From NCBI GenBank assembly GCA_029783825.1, contig JAREIK010000801.1, positions 8,972,391 to 9,036,390 of the forward strand: a DNA stretch of 64,000 bases. The letters run 5' to 3'. Source of the stretch: Sapria himalayana (lineage: Eukaryota > Streptophyta > Magnoliopsida > Malpighiales > Rafflesiaceae). Made by a program: the position numbers and the translations under genes. Positions 36,941-47,277 of the stretch are shown here, one piece after another. The notes beneath the pieces are model-generated. The model searched no databases, was not told the DNA's origin, and worked only from the letters and a program-made list of their open reading frames with translations. Each line of letters starts with the position of its first letter. The stretch's first letter is position 1.

Positions 36941-37712
36941 TAACAAAGTCACAATAATAAGCAAAAGAATCATAATGATTCCTCTTAAAATATATGTTCC
37001 CTGAAGCTCTTATTATCCATTTGGCACAACAATTTTAAACATACATTTATGATATAATTTATTATACCGACCCTCACAACCGATACCAATATCACAAATG
37101 ATACCAATATTATTAAAATAAAACCCATACCAATAATTTAAAATTGATAAATTATAGAATAATAATGTAATAAACTATATAATAAAATAAGATACATGAA
37201 AATCACATTTGAGATTATGAATGATTATAAATGAGAAATAAAACTTATTTTTATCGAAGAAAAATCATAAATCTCTTTAGAATTTTTGATTTGTGCAAGA
37301 TGATATTCACATGTCCAAGTTGACTTTACACTCCTCAACTTGAATGTAATCTTTCACTATATGTGTCAAATGATCTTTCGTGCCTCATGCTAACACCTCT
37401 GTCATTCATTTTTCATTTATGTTTTTACTAGGCTATCAATTCAATAACTTTGTGAGTAATCATATATGTTGTATTCCATATTAGTTTTATGTATATCCCT
37501 AGTCAATTTTACAATCAGTTAATCATATTTAATGCCATGAAACTTGAAGTGATCAGCCCACCATGTAAGTGGCATCAAACTCATCCATTAGTGGCGAATA
37601 ATATCATATTTTTATTCCTGAATTATCTGAGGCGATGATAACTATTCTTTATTGGTAGAGAATTTATAACTGGAACACGTTCAGTGCTGAGCTACAACAT
37701 TGGGCTTGAGGA
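36941..37712. other. upstream region of the candidate peptide gene
   Basis: Non-coding. The last 100 bases before the proposed start codon hold a TATA-like TTTATAAC (about 37,664-37,671) and an ACACGTT word (37,676), a possible ABRE-like site. These are weak guesses based on position only. Confidence 0.3.
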
Positions 37713-37815
37713 ATGGCTTCTGGCAATACATCAAAGTGCGTTGTGCTCACTGTTGTGCTATTTGTTGCGGCACAGCCTCCAAAGCTTTGCTGTGAGGCCA
37801 CTCGAGTTAATTTTG
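37713..37815 (+). CDS. exon 1 of the candidate peptide gene (signal peptide)
   Basis: 34 codons plus one base, followed by the donor GTAAAAC. A different-frame reading over this place (37,684-37,923) has no signal-peptide order and runs through the donor, so it is not preferred. Confidence 0.52.
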
Positions 37816-40800
37816 GTAAAACTCAACTCCATTTTATTTTGCTTATTATTCATTGAAATTCTTCTTGTTCTCCAGAAAATGACAAGGGTCACATGTAGAT
37901 TTCAAACGTGTAGATTATTTTAAAATTGTACTATTTTTTAGCAGGTCATAGTAGTTGGCTGATATGCCCAACTGGTAATGGTTCTTGTTGATTGGCTATT
38001 CGATATAGTTGAATGGTCATTGAGTGAATTTACTCTTATGCCCTTAATGAATGTTTATTAAATGTGGGCAGCTGTAAAATATTTCTTTTATCATTTTTTA
38101 TATCAAATATTAGAGTCATATATAAACTCTGATTTTTTATTTTGACCTAGTGGCTGAACATTTTGATAATAATGATTTGTTTTTGGTTTTCTCTGTTGTG
38201 CGGCTCTATCTCTTCTTCTTCTCTTCTACTCCATTTTCTTTTGTTCTTTTCTACTCTTAAGAAATCCTTATTTTAATAAGGATTTGTTATTATATAACAA
38301 CATTCAAGTATCAGAGCCCTATTTCTAGCTGAGATTGAAATTATCTTTGAACATTGTTCGAATTTAATTTCTCCAGATTAGACGATCTTTGAAAACCCTA
38401 ATTATTTTTCACGAATTACTTAAGATTTAGCACTAGATCTAACTAGATCTGCTAAGATCTAAAGGTTTCGTGGTGTTTAAAACATATTTCCTACAAAACC
38501 ATAACTTTCTGTTCAAAATTTTCAAGTTGTTTTTTAATCAAATATCTTTTCAAAAGGTAAAATCTCATCAAACTCTGAATAAATTCATATTCACTTGTTT
38601 GATGGTGAGAATTTTAATTATTGGCTTTTTAAAATTTGAACCCTATTTATCTCTCAAGATATATGGAAAATTGTGGTCTCTAAATATGCAGAGGCCCCGA
38701 ATTTCTCTGTTTTGGAGGGTAAAATTACTATAAGAGATGGAATTACGGAAGTTGAATGCGAAAGCATTACTTTTCATCCAATAGGATGTAAGTAATGCTA
38801 TATTCTCCCGATTACTTGGATGTACCCAAGCCAAGGAGGAATGAGACCTCCTAATTGTGGAATATCAAGGAGACAAGAATGCTCGAGGAGCTCTTCTGCA
38901 CTCATTGAGAAATGATTTTAAATATCCGAGTATGAAAAACTCAGATTCTCTTACTAAGTTTTCAACTCAGTTCCTTGATATAGCTAATCAACTTAAAATT
39001 CATGGAGAATATATCTTTGAGACTCAATTAGTTGAAAAATTATTAATCTGTATGCCTGATAAATATGCCAATGTGGCAGTGATAGAGGAAACCAATGATC
39101 TTTCAAAATTGACCATCCAACAAGTTTTGAGTTCATTAAAATCATATGAAACCCGACTATTGAAGAGGGCAGAGGTTTCTGGAGAAACTGTAATGCAGTC
39201 AAGATGAGAGGAAAAGTCTAATAAAGATGAAGTTCAATCCAGAGACATAAGAAATAGAAGAACAAGCCAAATGTATGGTTTTAAAAATAAAAATAAAAAT
39301 AAAAATAAAAATAAAAATAAAAATAAAAATAAAAATAAAAATAAAAATAAAAATAAAAATAAAATAAAATAAATCTGACTCTTCTTATATACTCTCTAAT
39401 GACTCACATAAGGACCAACATGACTCTTGCAATATATGCAAGAGATCAAACCACACTGCGATAGAGTGTTGGTTTTGAAAACAGAATCAATGCTTAAACT
39501 ATAAAAAGTTTGGGCATAATTCAAAGGACTGTAAAAGAATCTCTAAACAAAATGCTGGCTTTACAGAGTGAGTAGCCTCTGTAGAGCATCTGTTTTAATC
39601 AAATGAAATAGATAACATACCTTCATCAAATACCTGGTTTTTGGATAGTGGTTTCTCAAATCACATGTCTGGAAATAAGGAAATATTTGTAGATTTACTT
39701 CCAGTAGTGAATTCACAAGTTAAATTAGGCAATGGTGAATTAGTTGAGGCACAAGCCAAAGCCAGAGTGGCAGTACCCACTTGCACTGGAACTAAATTTA
39801 TAAAAGATGTGCTTATGGTTCCTATATTGGACTAGAATTTATTAAGTGTTGGTCATTTAATTGAAAAAGGCTACAAACTATCATTTGAGAATAATACATG
39901 TGAAATATTTTATCATGGAAGTGATCAACCCTCATGGATAGTAAAAATGTCAAGTGGAAGAAGCTTTCCACTGACATTTGCTAAGAGAGCAGACATGGCA
40001 TTATCAATGAATGTCCAGTCTGTAGGTTCTCTTTGGCACAGAAGGTTTGGGCATTTAAATTATTTAAGCCTAAAGAATATTTTTCAAAATAATCTGGTGA
40101 AGCGAGTGCCTTCAAACCTTGTCATTCCTAATCCTATTTGTAAGGAGTGCTCACTTGGAACACAGACTAGGAAGAGCTTTCCAAATCACTCTACCTAGAG
40201 AGCCTGTGAACCTTTAGAACTAGTGCATGTTGATATATGTGGTCTCATGTCAGTGAAATCATTAGGCAACAGTAGCTATTTTCTACTGTTTGTTGATGAT
40301 TGCAAAAAATACATATGAGTTCTCTTCTTGAAGCACAAGTCTGAGTCACTTGAATGCTTAAAGAAGCTCTTGTCCCTTGTTGAAAGACAATCTAGACTAA
40401 GTGTAAAAACACTTAGAACAGACAGAGGAGGTAAATTCCTCTCTCAAAAATGTACAAAATTTTGTGAAATAAACGGCATAGCTAGGCAATTGACTACTGC
40501 CTACTCACCACAATAAAATAGAGTTGTGGAGAGGAAAAATAGAACAATAATGGAGATGGCTAGATCACTATTGAATTAGAAATATCTACCAAACACTTAT
40601 TGGGCAGAAGCAGTGAACACATCAGTGTATCTGCTCAATAGGTGCCCCACTAATGCACTAGACAAACTTACTCCAGTGCAAGCCTGGATTGGCAGAAAAC
40701 CAAGTGTCAAACATCTAAGGGTATTCGGGAGTGTTTGTTACTCTCATATACCAAATGCACAAAGAACCAAGTTAGACTCAAAAAGTATAAAGTGTATCTT

Positions 40801-43339
40801 AGTAGGATACAGTTTGCAATCCAGGGGTTACAGACTGTATTCACCAGAAACTAAGTTATTTCTGGTGAGTAGAGATATATTGATTGATGAAAACAGCAAA
40901 TGGGGTGAAAGCTTTAATGAAGTTAATTCTAGAATTAAAAATGGTTGTACAAAAGCTGCTACAGCTAGCAATAAATTAATAAGCACTCCAAGGTATGATT
41001 TCAACTCTTCCTTTGAATTTACTTCTGAATTTTCTTCTGAATATGGTTTTGAATGGAAGTCTGAATTTATTTCTGAATATAGTTGTGAATCACTCTCTAA
41101 TTCTGAACTTATGTCTGTTTTAACTGAACCAAATAAAATAAATACTCTTGTAAAACATAAAGACATGCCGGATATTTACGGTTTACCAGAGATGTAATTT
41201 CGCCTTAGTTGAGTCACTCAACTATGAAGAGGCTGTAAAATATCAATTCTGGATTAAAGCAATGCAGACAGAAATGTTTGTCATTGAAAAAAATGACACT
41301 TGGACTCTGGTTGACTTACCCCCAAATAAACACAGTATAGGTGTAAAATGGATCTATAGGATTAAGACTAAACCTAATTCAAATCAGCCTATATATAAGG
41401 CTTGATTAGTGGCTAAAGGCTACTCACAGAAACCCGGAATAGATTACCATGAAACCTTTTTTGCTCCGGTAGCAAGGTTAGAAACCGTAAGGCTTCTAAT
41501 AGCCTTAGCTGGACAAAAGGGTTGGAATTTATCCCAACTAGACATAAAGTCAGCCTTCCTAAATGAAAAACTCAAGGAAGAAATCTATGTAGAGCAATCC
41601 ATCGGGTTGGTAAAAAAAGGGAGTGAATACTATGTTTATAGATTAAATAAGTCTTTGTATGGGTTAAACCAAGCTCATCGTGCTTAGTATCAACAAATTA
41701 ATTCTTACTTACTGAATCAAGGATTCAATAGAAATAAGAGTTAGCCTACACTCTATATTAAGAGAGATAAACATTCTATAATTTTAATTGTCTCCATATA
41801 TGTAGATGATATTATCTTCACAAGCATTACATTGAGTTAATTAATAATTTTAGGAGAGAAATGGAAACTAGGTATGAAATGTCAGACCTAGGAAACCTAA
41901 GACAATTCTTAGGACTTGAAATAACTCAAGACACAAGTGGTGTGTCCATCTCTCAAGTTACATACATAAAATTATTGTTGAAAAACTTTGGAATGAGCGA
42001 CTGTAAACATGTCTCTACCCCCTAGAAGTGAATCAAAGGTTATTGTCTACCAAAGGAAGACTAGTAAATAAAAAGACATACAAAAGCTTAATTGGAAGCT
42101 TGCTATATGCATCTGCAACTAGACCCGATATAGTGTATTCTGTCTACTTACTATCACGGTTTATGCATGTTCCAAATCATATACATTTAAGTGCTGCCAA
42201 AAGAATATTGAGGTATCTTAAAGGCACAATTAACTTAGGTTTGAAATACAATAAGATCAAACACACTGAAATTACTGGTTACTGTGATAGTGACTGGGGA
42301 GGAAGTCTAGAGGATTACAAAAGTACCACTGGATATGTATTTAGCTTGGGAACTGTGACTATTTCTTGGCACTCCAAGAAATAATCCACAGTTGCCCTCT
42401 CGACCACCGAAGTTGAATATGTTTCAGCTTCAGTTACAACTTCTCAATCACTATGGCTTAGAAAACTATTGGGCGATCTAGATAAACCACTAAAACGTCC
42501 AACTAAAATTCAATGTGATAATCAATCGACTATATCTATTGCGAGTGATGTGGTTATGCATAGTCAAACTAAATATATAGGCTTAAAATATCACTTCATT
42601 AAGGATGCTATTGAATCTAATGAAGTTAAATCGGTGTTTTGCAGCACTGAAGAGCAAGTGGCCGATATATTTACAAAGTCACTGCCTAGAGAAAAGCTGG
42701 TTTATTTAAGAAAAAAGCTTGGACTGATTTCAACTACATCAAATGGGGGGGATTGTTGACAGGCTGTTCGATATAGCTGAATGGGCCTTGAGTGAATTTA
42801 CTATTATGACATTAATGAATGTTTATTAAATGTGGGCAGCTGTAAAGTATTTCTTTTATCATTTTTTATCAATTATTAGAGTCATATATAAACTCTGATT
42901 TTTTATTCTGACCTAGTGGCTGAAGATTTTGATAATTGATTTGTTTTTGGTTTTCTATGTTGCGCAGCTCTATCTCTTCTTCTAATCTTCTACTCCATTC
43001 TCTTAAGTGCTTCTCTGCTCTTAAGAAATCCTTTTTTTAACAAGTATTTGTTGTTATTTAACAACAGTTCCTTGCCTCAACAAGAATAGAAAAGAAGTAC
43101 ATTTTAGACTGGTCGATTATTTTTAATTTTTTGATGTTTTTGTGTAGGACTTAAGCTTGAAAAGATATGCCCAACTGGTAATTGTTTCTTGCCTCCACGA
43201 GAAAAAGAGTAATTTTTTTTTTATTTTTCAATGTTTTGTCGTAGGACTTGAGGGAATTCAGAAGTATCCATTGAATTCCTACTGCAACAGCCCTCCTCCT
43301 CCTCCTCCTCCTCAAATTGGCTATCCCAAGCTTCATTGA
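37713..43339 (+). CDS. candidate small secreted protein gene, four exons, copia insertion in intron 2
   Basis: Exons 37,713-37,815, 37,945-37,974, 43,148-43,177 and 43,245-43,339 have GT/AG borders, and all three junctions are phase 1. Together they encode 85 residues. Exon 1 begins in a good start context (GAGGAATGGC) and encodes a signal peptide: MASGNTSK, hydrophobic [12 protein letters not shown], and a likely cut after CCEA. Exons 2 and 3 are each 30 bp and encode two similar 10-residue modules ending in ICPT. Exon 4 begins [14 protein letters not shown], then seven prolines, and ends IGYPKLH. Introns 2 and 3 are also similar, so an exon-intron unit was duplicated. A polyadenylation signal AATAAA lies at 43,464. 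The function is unknown and the family was not recognised; a peptide precursor is possible. Expression is unproven, and the 5.17-kb intron could impair splicing. Confidence 0.5.
37942..37974 (+). CDS. exon 2, 30 or 33 bp
   Basis: The acceptor is TTTTAGCAG, a tandem NAGNAG site. Using the second AG gives 30 bp (37,945-37,974), the first gives 33 bp. Both keep the frame. The exon ends ATATGCCCAACTG before GTAATG, the same 13 bases that end exon 3. Confidence 0.48.
37986..38302 (+). repeat. 5' LTR of the intronic copia
   Basis: 317 bp, starts TGTTGATTGGC and ends ATAACAACA, aligns with 42,754-43,066. A stem TAAGAAATCCTTATTTTAATAAGGA lies near its end. Confidence 0.9.
38308..38319 (+). other. 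primer-binding site of the intronic copia
   Basis: GTATCAGAGCCC shortly after the 5' LTR matches the initiator tRNA-Met complement (TGGTATCAGAGC) except at its start. Confidence 0.82.
38470..39580 (+). pseudogene. gag of the intronic copia, with Lys-Asn repeat and zinc knuckles
   Basis: Capsid part begins [16 protein letters not shown] at about 38,588 and continues through [10 protein letters not shown]. After a frameshift it is open at 38,857-39,207 with [20 protein letters not shown] and [20 protein letters not shown], the UBN2-type gag pattern. At 39,283-39,372 an (AAAAAT)n microsatellite reads as a Lys-Asn run. Two nucleocapsid zinc knuckles follow: [14 protein letters not shown], complete (39,430), and [14 protein letters not shown], in which the second Cys is Tyr (39,490). 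Stops at 39,205 and inside the zinc region show that it is dead. Confidence 0.82.
39283..39372 (+). repeat. (AAAAAT)n microsatellite inside gag
   Basis: About 14 hexamer units of AAAAAT without interruption. The tract ends with two shortened AAAAT units at 39,361-39,370. Confidence 0.95.
39600..39946 (+). pseudogene. protease of the intronic copia
   Basis: The active site reads [18 protein letters not shown] at 39,635-39,690, with the Asp-Ser-Gly triad intact. [17 protein letters not shown] and [12 protein letters not shown] follow, then a stop where the family usually has a Leu or Gln, then [17 protein letters not shown]. The catalytic part is intact, but the frame ends at 39,835. Confidence 0.82.
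39947..41200 (+). pseudogene. integrase of the intronic copia and linker to RT
   Basis: HHCC zinc region: [17 protein letters not shown] and [14 protein letters not shown] (40,030-40,190). Core: [12 protein letters not shown] gives the first Asp (40,222), [14 protein letters not shown] the second (about 40,410), and [17 protein letters not shown] the Glu (40,520). Stops lie at 40,198, 40,316, 40,515 and 40,577. The C-terminal part is open at 40,613-41,197 with [13 protein letters not shown] and [17 protein letters not shown]. The linker contains a run of Ser-Glu-Phe/Tyr repeats (41,005-41,115). All three catalytic residues are kept, although the protein cannot be translated whole. Confidence 0.85.
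41201..42020 (+). pseudogene. reverse transcriptase of the intronic copia
   Basis: [19 protein letters not shown] entry at 41,235, [10 protein letters not shown] at 41,293, VKWIYRIK at 41,345. The longest open piece is 41,409-41,687: [40 protein letters not shown] and [16 protein letters not shown]. The catalytic YVDD is intact at 41,799-41,810. Stops at 41,403 and 41,685 and frameshifts near 41,840 interrupt it. Confidence 0.85.
42028..42759 (+). pseudogene. RNase H of the intronic copia
   Basis: Well preserved: [59 protein letters not shown] (42,270-42,330), one stop after ISWHSKK (42,382), then [24 protein letters not shown] and [20 protein letters not shown] to the end at 42,759. The conserved Asp residues of YCDSD and of the CDN box are present. 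Confidence 0.88.
42742..42753 (+). other. polypurine tract of the intronic copia
   Basis: AAATGGGGGGGAT lies immediately before the 3' LTR start TGTTGAC. Confidence 0.85.
42754..43066 (+). repeat. 3' LTR of the intronic copia
   Basis: 313 bp, starts TGTTGACAGGC and ends TTTAACAACA, followed by GTTCC and the rest of intron 2. Confidence 0.9.
43148..43177 (+). CDS. exon 3, 30-bp duplicate of exon 2
   Basis: Preceded by a T-rich tract and GTGTAG, ends ATATGCCCAACTG before GTAATTG. Encodes LKLEKICPT after the split Gly codon. Confidence 0.48.
43245..43339 (+). CDS. exon 4, proline-rich C-terminus and stop
   Basis: Preceded by a T-rich tract and GTCGTAG. It starts GACTTGAGG, close to the GACTTAAGC that starts exon 3, so all three downstream exons share an origin. 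It contains a CCT triplet run coding seven prolines and ends at TGA 43,337-43,339. Confidence 0.5.
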
Positions 43340-43490
43340 GAATGCTCGTTCATATGCATGCATGCTTGCAAGCGATCAATCTATGCCCCGTGTAAAAAAG
43401 ACTTTGCTTGCTCCCATCGAACAAATGATGTCTCTATTTGCTAACTAGAAATAATACAGATTAAATAAAAGTGAAGCGCTTGTGTATTCC
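43340..43490 (+). other. 3' untranslated region of the candidate peptide gene
   Basis: Relatively GC-rich for this window, without repeats seen elsewhere. It has an AATAAA at 43,464-43,469. Support depends on the gene model. Confidence 0.4.
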
Positions 43491-43499
43491 ATTTTGATT

Positions 43500-43914
43500 C
43501 AGGGGCGGAGGCACATGGGGTTCATTCCAAAAAATTGCTTGTAGTTTCTCTTCATTCATGTTGGTTATAAAGTCAGTTTATGTTTATTAGTTCCCAAACC
43601 ACAAATCGTTATATTTTAAAAATCTAAGGGGGATGTATTTTAATGTTTTATATTTGAACTATCTTTTTTTTAATTATAGTCTAGAATTTATTTTATTAAA
43701 ATCTATTAAATAAATTTCTGATTTTTTCTGATTTTTAAAGTTTATATTCAATACAATATGATTTCATTTATTCATACAATCTCAAAGTTTCATAGATCAT
43801 TCCAAAGCTTAAAATATATAAAAATTAAAAGTCATGACTTTAAAATATAAAATTATAAGTATAAAGTTACATTCACTTATAGGAATCAAACGTATACTAC
43901 ATAATTCTGGGGAT
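43500..43914. other. unassigned stretch beginning with a hAT-like terminal motif
   Basis: CAGGGGCGGAGGCACATGG at 43,500 resembles the CAGGGGCGGAGCC ends of plant hAT elements, but no matching inverted end was found. GTCATGAC occurs at 43,831. No gene. Confidence 0.35.
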
Positions 43915-44222
43915 TCGGGAACTCAAAAAAAAATTCATTTGTACAATACATGTGATCGTTAGGGTTATTTTATTATAATCACATGTTGGTGAATACAATA
44001 ATAAAAAACTTATCTGAAGCCTAGTGGTGCCTATGATATTCTACACTATATCTCATTATTCTAAACAAGTTTGAGGAAGACGATGATGCTATAGTAGATT
44101 ATTAGCGTCATTGAACCAATTTCTTGCGTGTTTTTATATCTTTAAAACCAAAAATTGAAAATTTAATATTTTCATTAAAACCAAACCATTCAACTTCTTT
44201 TGTTTTTAAGATTTAATTTATA

Positions 44223-44260
<38 letters not shown>

Positions 44261-45330
44261 TATAATCAATTTAATTTTATTTAATATCAAAATCAATTTA
44301 TTAAAATTAAATTAATTATCCCAGATCATGTATATACATATATTCAAAATAAATAAAGACATTAAGATGTCTTTTATTGCATTTGGATAAGATTAATTAC
44401 AGAAGGAACCTTACCCTAAATAAGGATCTTGAGTGCCCAATGTAAATTATTTTTCTTAATAATTAATATTAATTATAATTCACACGACTACAAAATTATA
44501 ATTGTACTATCTCACTTATTTAAAATAGTTTGTGTCTTTTATTACTTAACACTTATTTAATTCCCTATATTAAGATTACAGATACTCATTTATTGAATTA
44601 ACTTGCTAATAATCTAATTCAATCAATTTCATTATTATTTCTTTGAGACTTTTTCTACTTAACTTACTTGATATGCCGGAATATATTCCACTTATAAGGT
44701 ATGATTATATCATAATTTATAAGCTTCTTCAATGTAACATTATCAATTCTTTTGATAGGATAAAGATTCCATAATTAATTAATATTTATCAAATATTTGC
44801 TAAAACTATCCAATTCATAGAGTTTGCATATCTTTTTCTAGACTACATTCTATATGAATCAAAACAACTTCTAATAAGTATATGCAAATATCAATTACTT
44901 CAAACATGAGAGTAATAATATTTATAATAATAATTGTGTATTTATATTACAATTCAATATAAAATAAATATAACATGGTGGTTCATTTCAATACACCCAA
45001 GTGTAATAGTATTAGAAGTTAGAACTTTTCTATTCATCATTGTCAAGATTGACCTACTGAAATCTAGTGTTATAATCTTACGAATAAATTATTTTACTCT
45101 ATCGACATTATGAACAATAAACTCATATTATATAAGAACTAATTATTCAATCTTTTGTGTATAAATCAAACTCAATGCACAAAATTATTTATAGTATAGA
45201 ATAAAGGACATATATGTATTTTCACAAATTTAGCTCGTTATATAATTTTATATTAAAAATGACAAGGAGATATAAATAAAAATAATAATAAAATATAATC
45301 ACAAACAACTTTTAGTAAAAACTAGTTCAA
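43915..45330 (-). repeat. 3' LTR of copia C
   Basis: Ends are approximate: the minus-strand start is near TTTGAACTAG (45,330) after AAGTGAGAGATT, the other end near 43,915. Contains a (CA)n tract at 44,230-44,257. Confidence 0.72.
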
Positions 45331-45339
45331 ATAATCTCT

Positions 45340-46100
45340 CACTTAGACTACAACCATGATGCCACACAACTGACTCTAATCTCTTCTACATGTATGTCAA
45401 ATACTTTAATTGGAAGGCTATTCATAAAAGGATCTACCAAGTTATCTTCCAATATTACTCTTGACATTACCATATCACTTATTTTCACAATATCTTTCAT
45501 TGGATGGTATGTATACTCGATCTATTTTATCTTCTTGTAGATTCTAGGTTTCTTTGAATTTACAACTACTCCACTATTATCATAATAAAGTATAATGACA
45601 ATTTCATATAGAAGAAATGAACCCTAGATTCATTAGAAATTTTTTGAGCCATACAACTTTTTGGGCTGCTTCTTAAGTTACCACATACTCATTCTTCATA
45701 GTGGAATCAACAATATAAGATTGCTTGATACTTTTCTACTTTATGGGTCCACTTCCCATAGTAAACACAAAACTTGATGTGAATTTTTTCATATCTCTAT
45801 TTAATTAGAAATTTGAGTCTATATACCTTATAGGCACAAGATTGTCTGCTTGGTATAATAACATTTAATCACTAGTCGTTTCCAAGTACTTGATTATATG
45901 TTTTACTCTGTCTAATATTTTTTTCATAGGTTAGATTGTTATCCTCTCACCATGCTAACAAAATAATATATATCAAGTCTTGTACAAAGCATTGCATGTA
46001 TGAGGTTTCCTACCATAGATGCATATGGAATTGCCTTTATTTTTTCTATCTTATTAGGTGTTTTGATACATTATTTCTTTTATAAAGTGATTGCATGTTT
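45340..46100 (-). pseudogene. RNase H remnant of copia C
   Basis: Minus-strand fragments IEYTYHPMKDIVKISDMVMS, then LEDNLVDPFMNSLPIKVFD, correspond to the HIERKYHLIREIVxxGDV...NLADPFTKTLP end of copia RNase H. Upstream pieces are too broken to place accurately. Confidence 0.65.
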
Positions 46101-46960
46101 GAAATGAAGAAAACCTGTTTAGGAATCTTGTATGCTAAATCGAGTCAATATACGATCAATATAAATAACTTAAGATAAGCTCAACATTCTTCGCTTGAAA
46201 TCTCACAAATGCTTAATCCTAAGAAATACGTGTAGCTTTTCATAAGTCTATCATATCAAATTGAATGGATAACCAAACCTTACCTGAAGTTAATGAGCCC
46301 CCATTATTACTAATGAGCAATATAGCAACATATAATTCCAAGAATACAAATACTAAATATCACATTGTTATCACCTCTGTTTATATACAAACAATACTCT
46401 TCCTGACATTGATCAAAGACATAGGACTTAATAACTTGATCACGATGAGTATTCTAAGATCTAGTTGTCTGTTTTACTCTGCATATAGACTTATTCAACT
46501 TATACAACTTGTTATTAGCTTTTGTATATGAAACCCTATAGTTACATCATGTAGAAATATTCTTTAATCTGTCTATTCAAAATGTTGTCTTCAAGTCAAT
46601 TTTACAAATCTCATAGTCATAATGAGTTGTAATAGATAAGAGAATCTAGATTGCCTTCAGCATGGCTACTGACAAAAATATTTCTTCATAATGGATTCCT
46701 TCTTTCTGAATAAAACTTGTATGACAAGCCTAACTTTACAAGTCTCGACATTACCATCTATTCCTCTCTTTTTCATATATAAACACTTGTAATTTATGGG
46801 TTTTATCCATTCAGGTGGTTCCAAACATCCTAAATATGATAAGATGGTATCGACTATATTTATGGTTCCATAGCCCTTTTCCAATGTTTTACATCTCTAT
46901 CTCAAAGTGTTTCATCATAGTTTTCAAGTTTAGTATCTAGCTCTTTAGAGATTTTAATAT
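46101..46960 (-). pseudogene. reverse transcriptase remnant of copia C
   Basis: The segment 46,884-46,666 reads LEPPEWIKPINYKCLYMKKR and GIDGNVETCKVRLVIQVL, matching the copia RT start PPEGIKPIGCKWIYKRKRG...VETFKARLVAKG. The rest down to 46,100 shows only scattered matches, and no YVDD was located. Confidence 0.65.
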
Positions 46961-47277
46961 AAGGCTCTCTGAAAAGTGTATACAATGTAGGTTGATAAAT
47001 AGCCCTCCCGCTATTACGAGAGACTCCTCTCGATTGTATTATTTCAGTGACTCACTATATATATGCTAATCCTTTTGAACTATTATGACCACTATCTTCT
47101 AGTTGTACTTCCAACACATCAATGATGAGATTATAAGGTTTAATATTAATACCATCACAAATAGCTCTCTCATTATGATAAAGTGATGAGATATCAAAGA
47201 TATCACCTTATGGTGTTCATTTTGTTATTAAATGAGTGTGAATTAGCTTATCTCATCTTAACATCTCTAGAATAATT

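Larger units (their letters stand above)
37986..43066 (+). mobile_element. Ty1/copia element, 5.08 kb, in intron 2 of the peptide gene
   Basis: LTRs at 37,986-38,302 and 42,754-43,066, ending TGTTGA...AACA, with near-identical 5-bp flanks GTTCT (37,981-37,985) and GTTCC (43,067-43,071). Primer-binding site, gag, protease, integrase, RT, RNase H and polypurine tract are all present in order on the + strand. The LTRs show 9 differences in their first 68 bases, and about ten stops break the polyprotein, so it is an old, inactive but nearly full-length copy. The short LTRs would fit small copia lineages such as Ale or Ivana, an inference. Confidence 0.9.

Noticed and set aside
37684..37923. 79-codon open frame overlapping exon 1
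   Set aside because: It uses another frame, runs through the splice donor and has no clear signal-peptide order; the exon 1 frame has a good start context and a matching splice phase.
43151..43363. 70-codon minus-strand frame with an arginine run
   Set aside because: The run is the reverse of the CCT repeat encoding prolines in exon 4; no other support.
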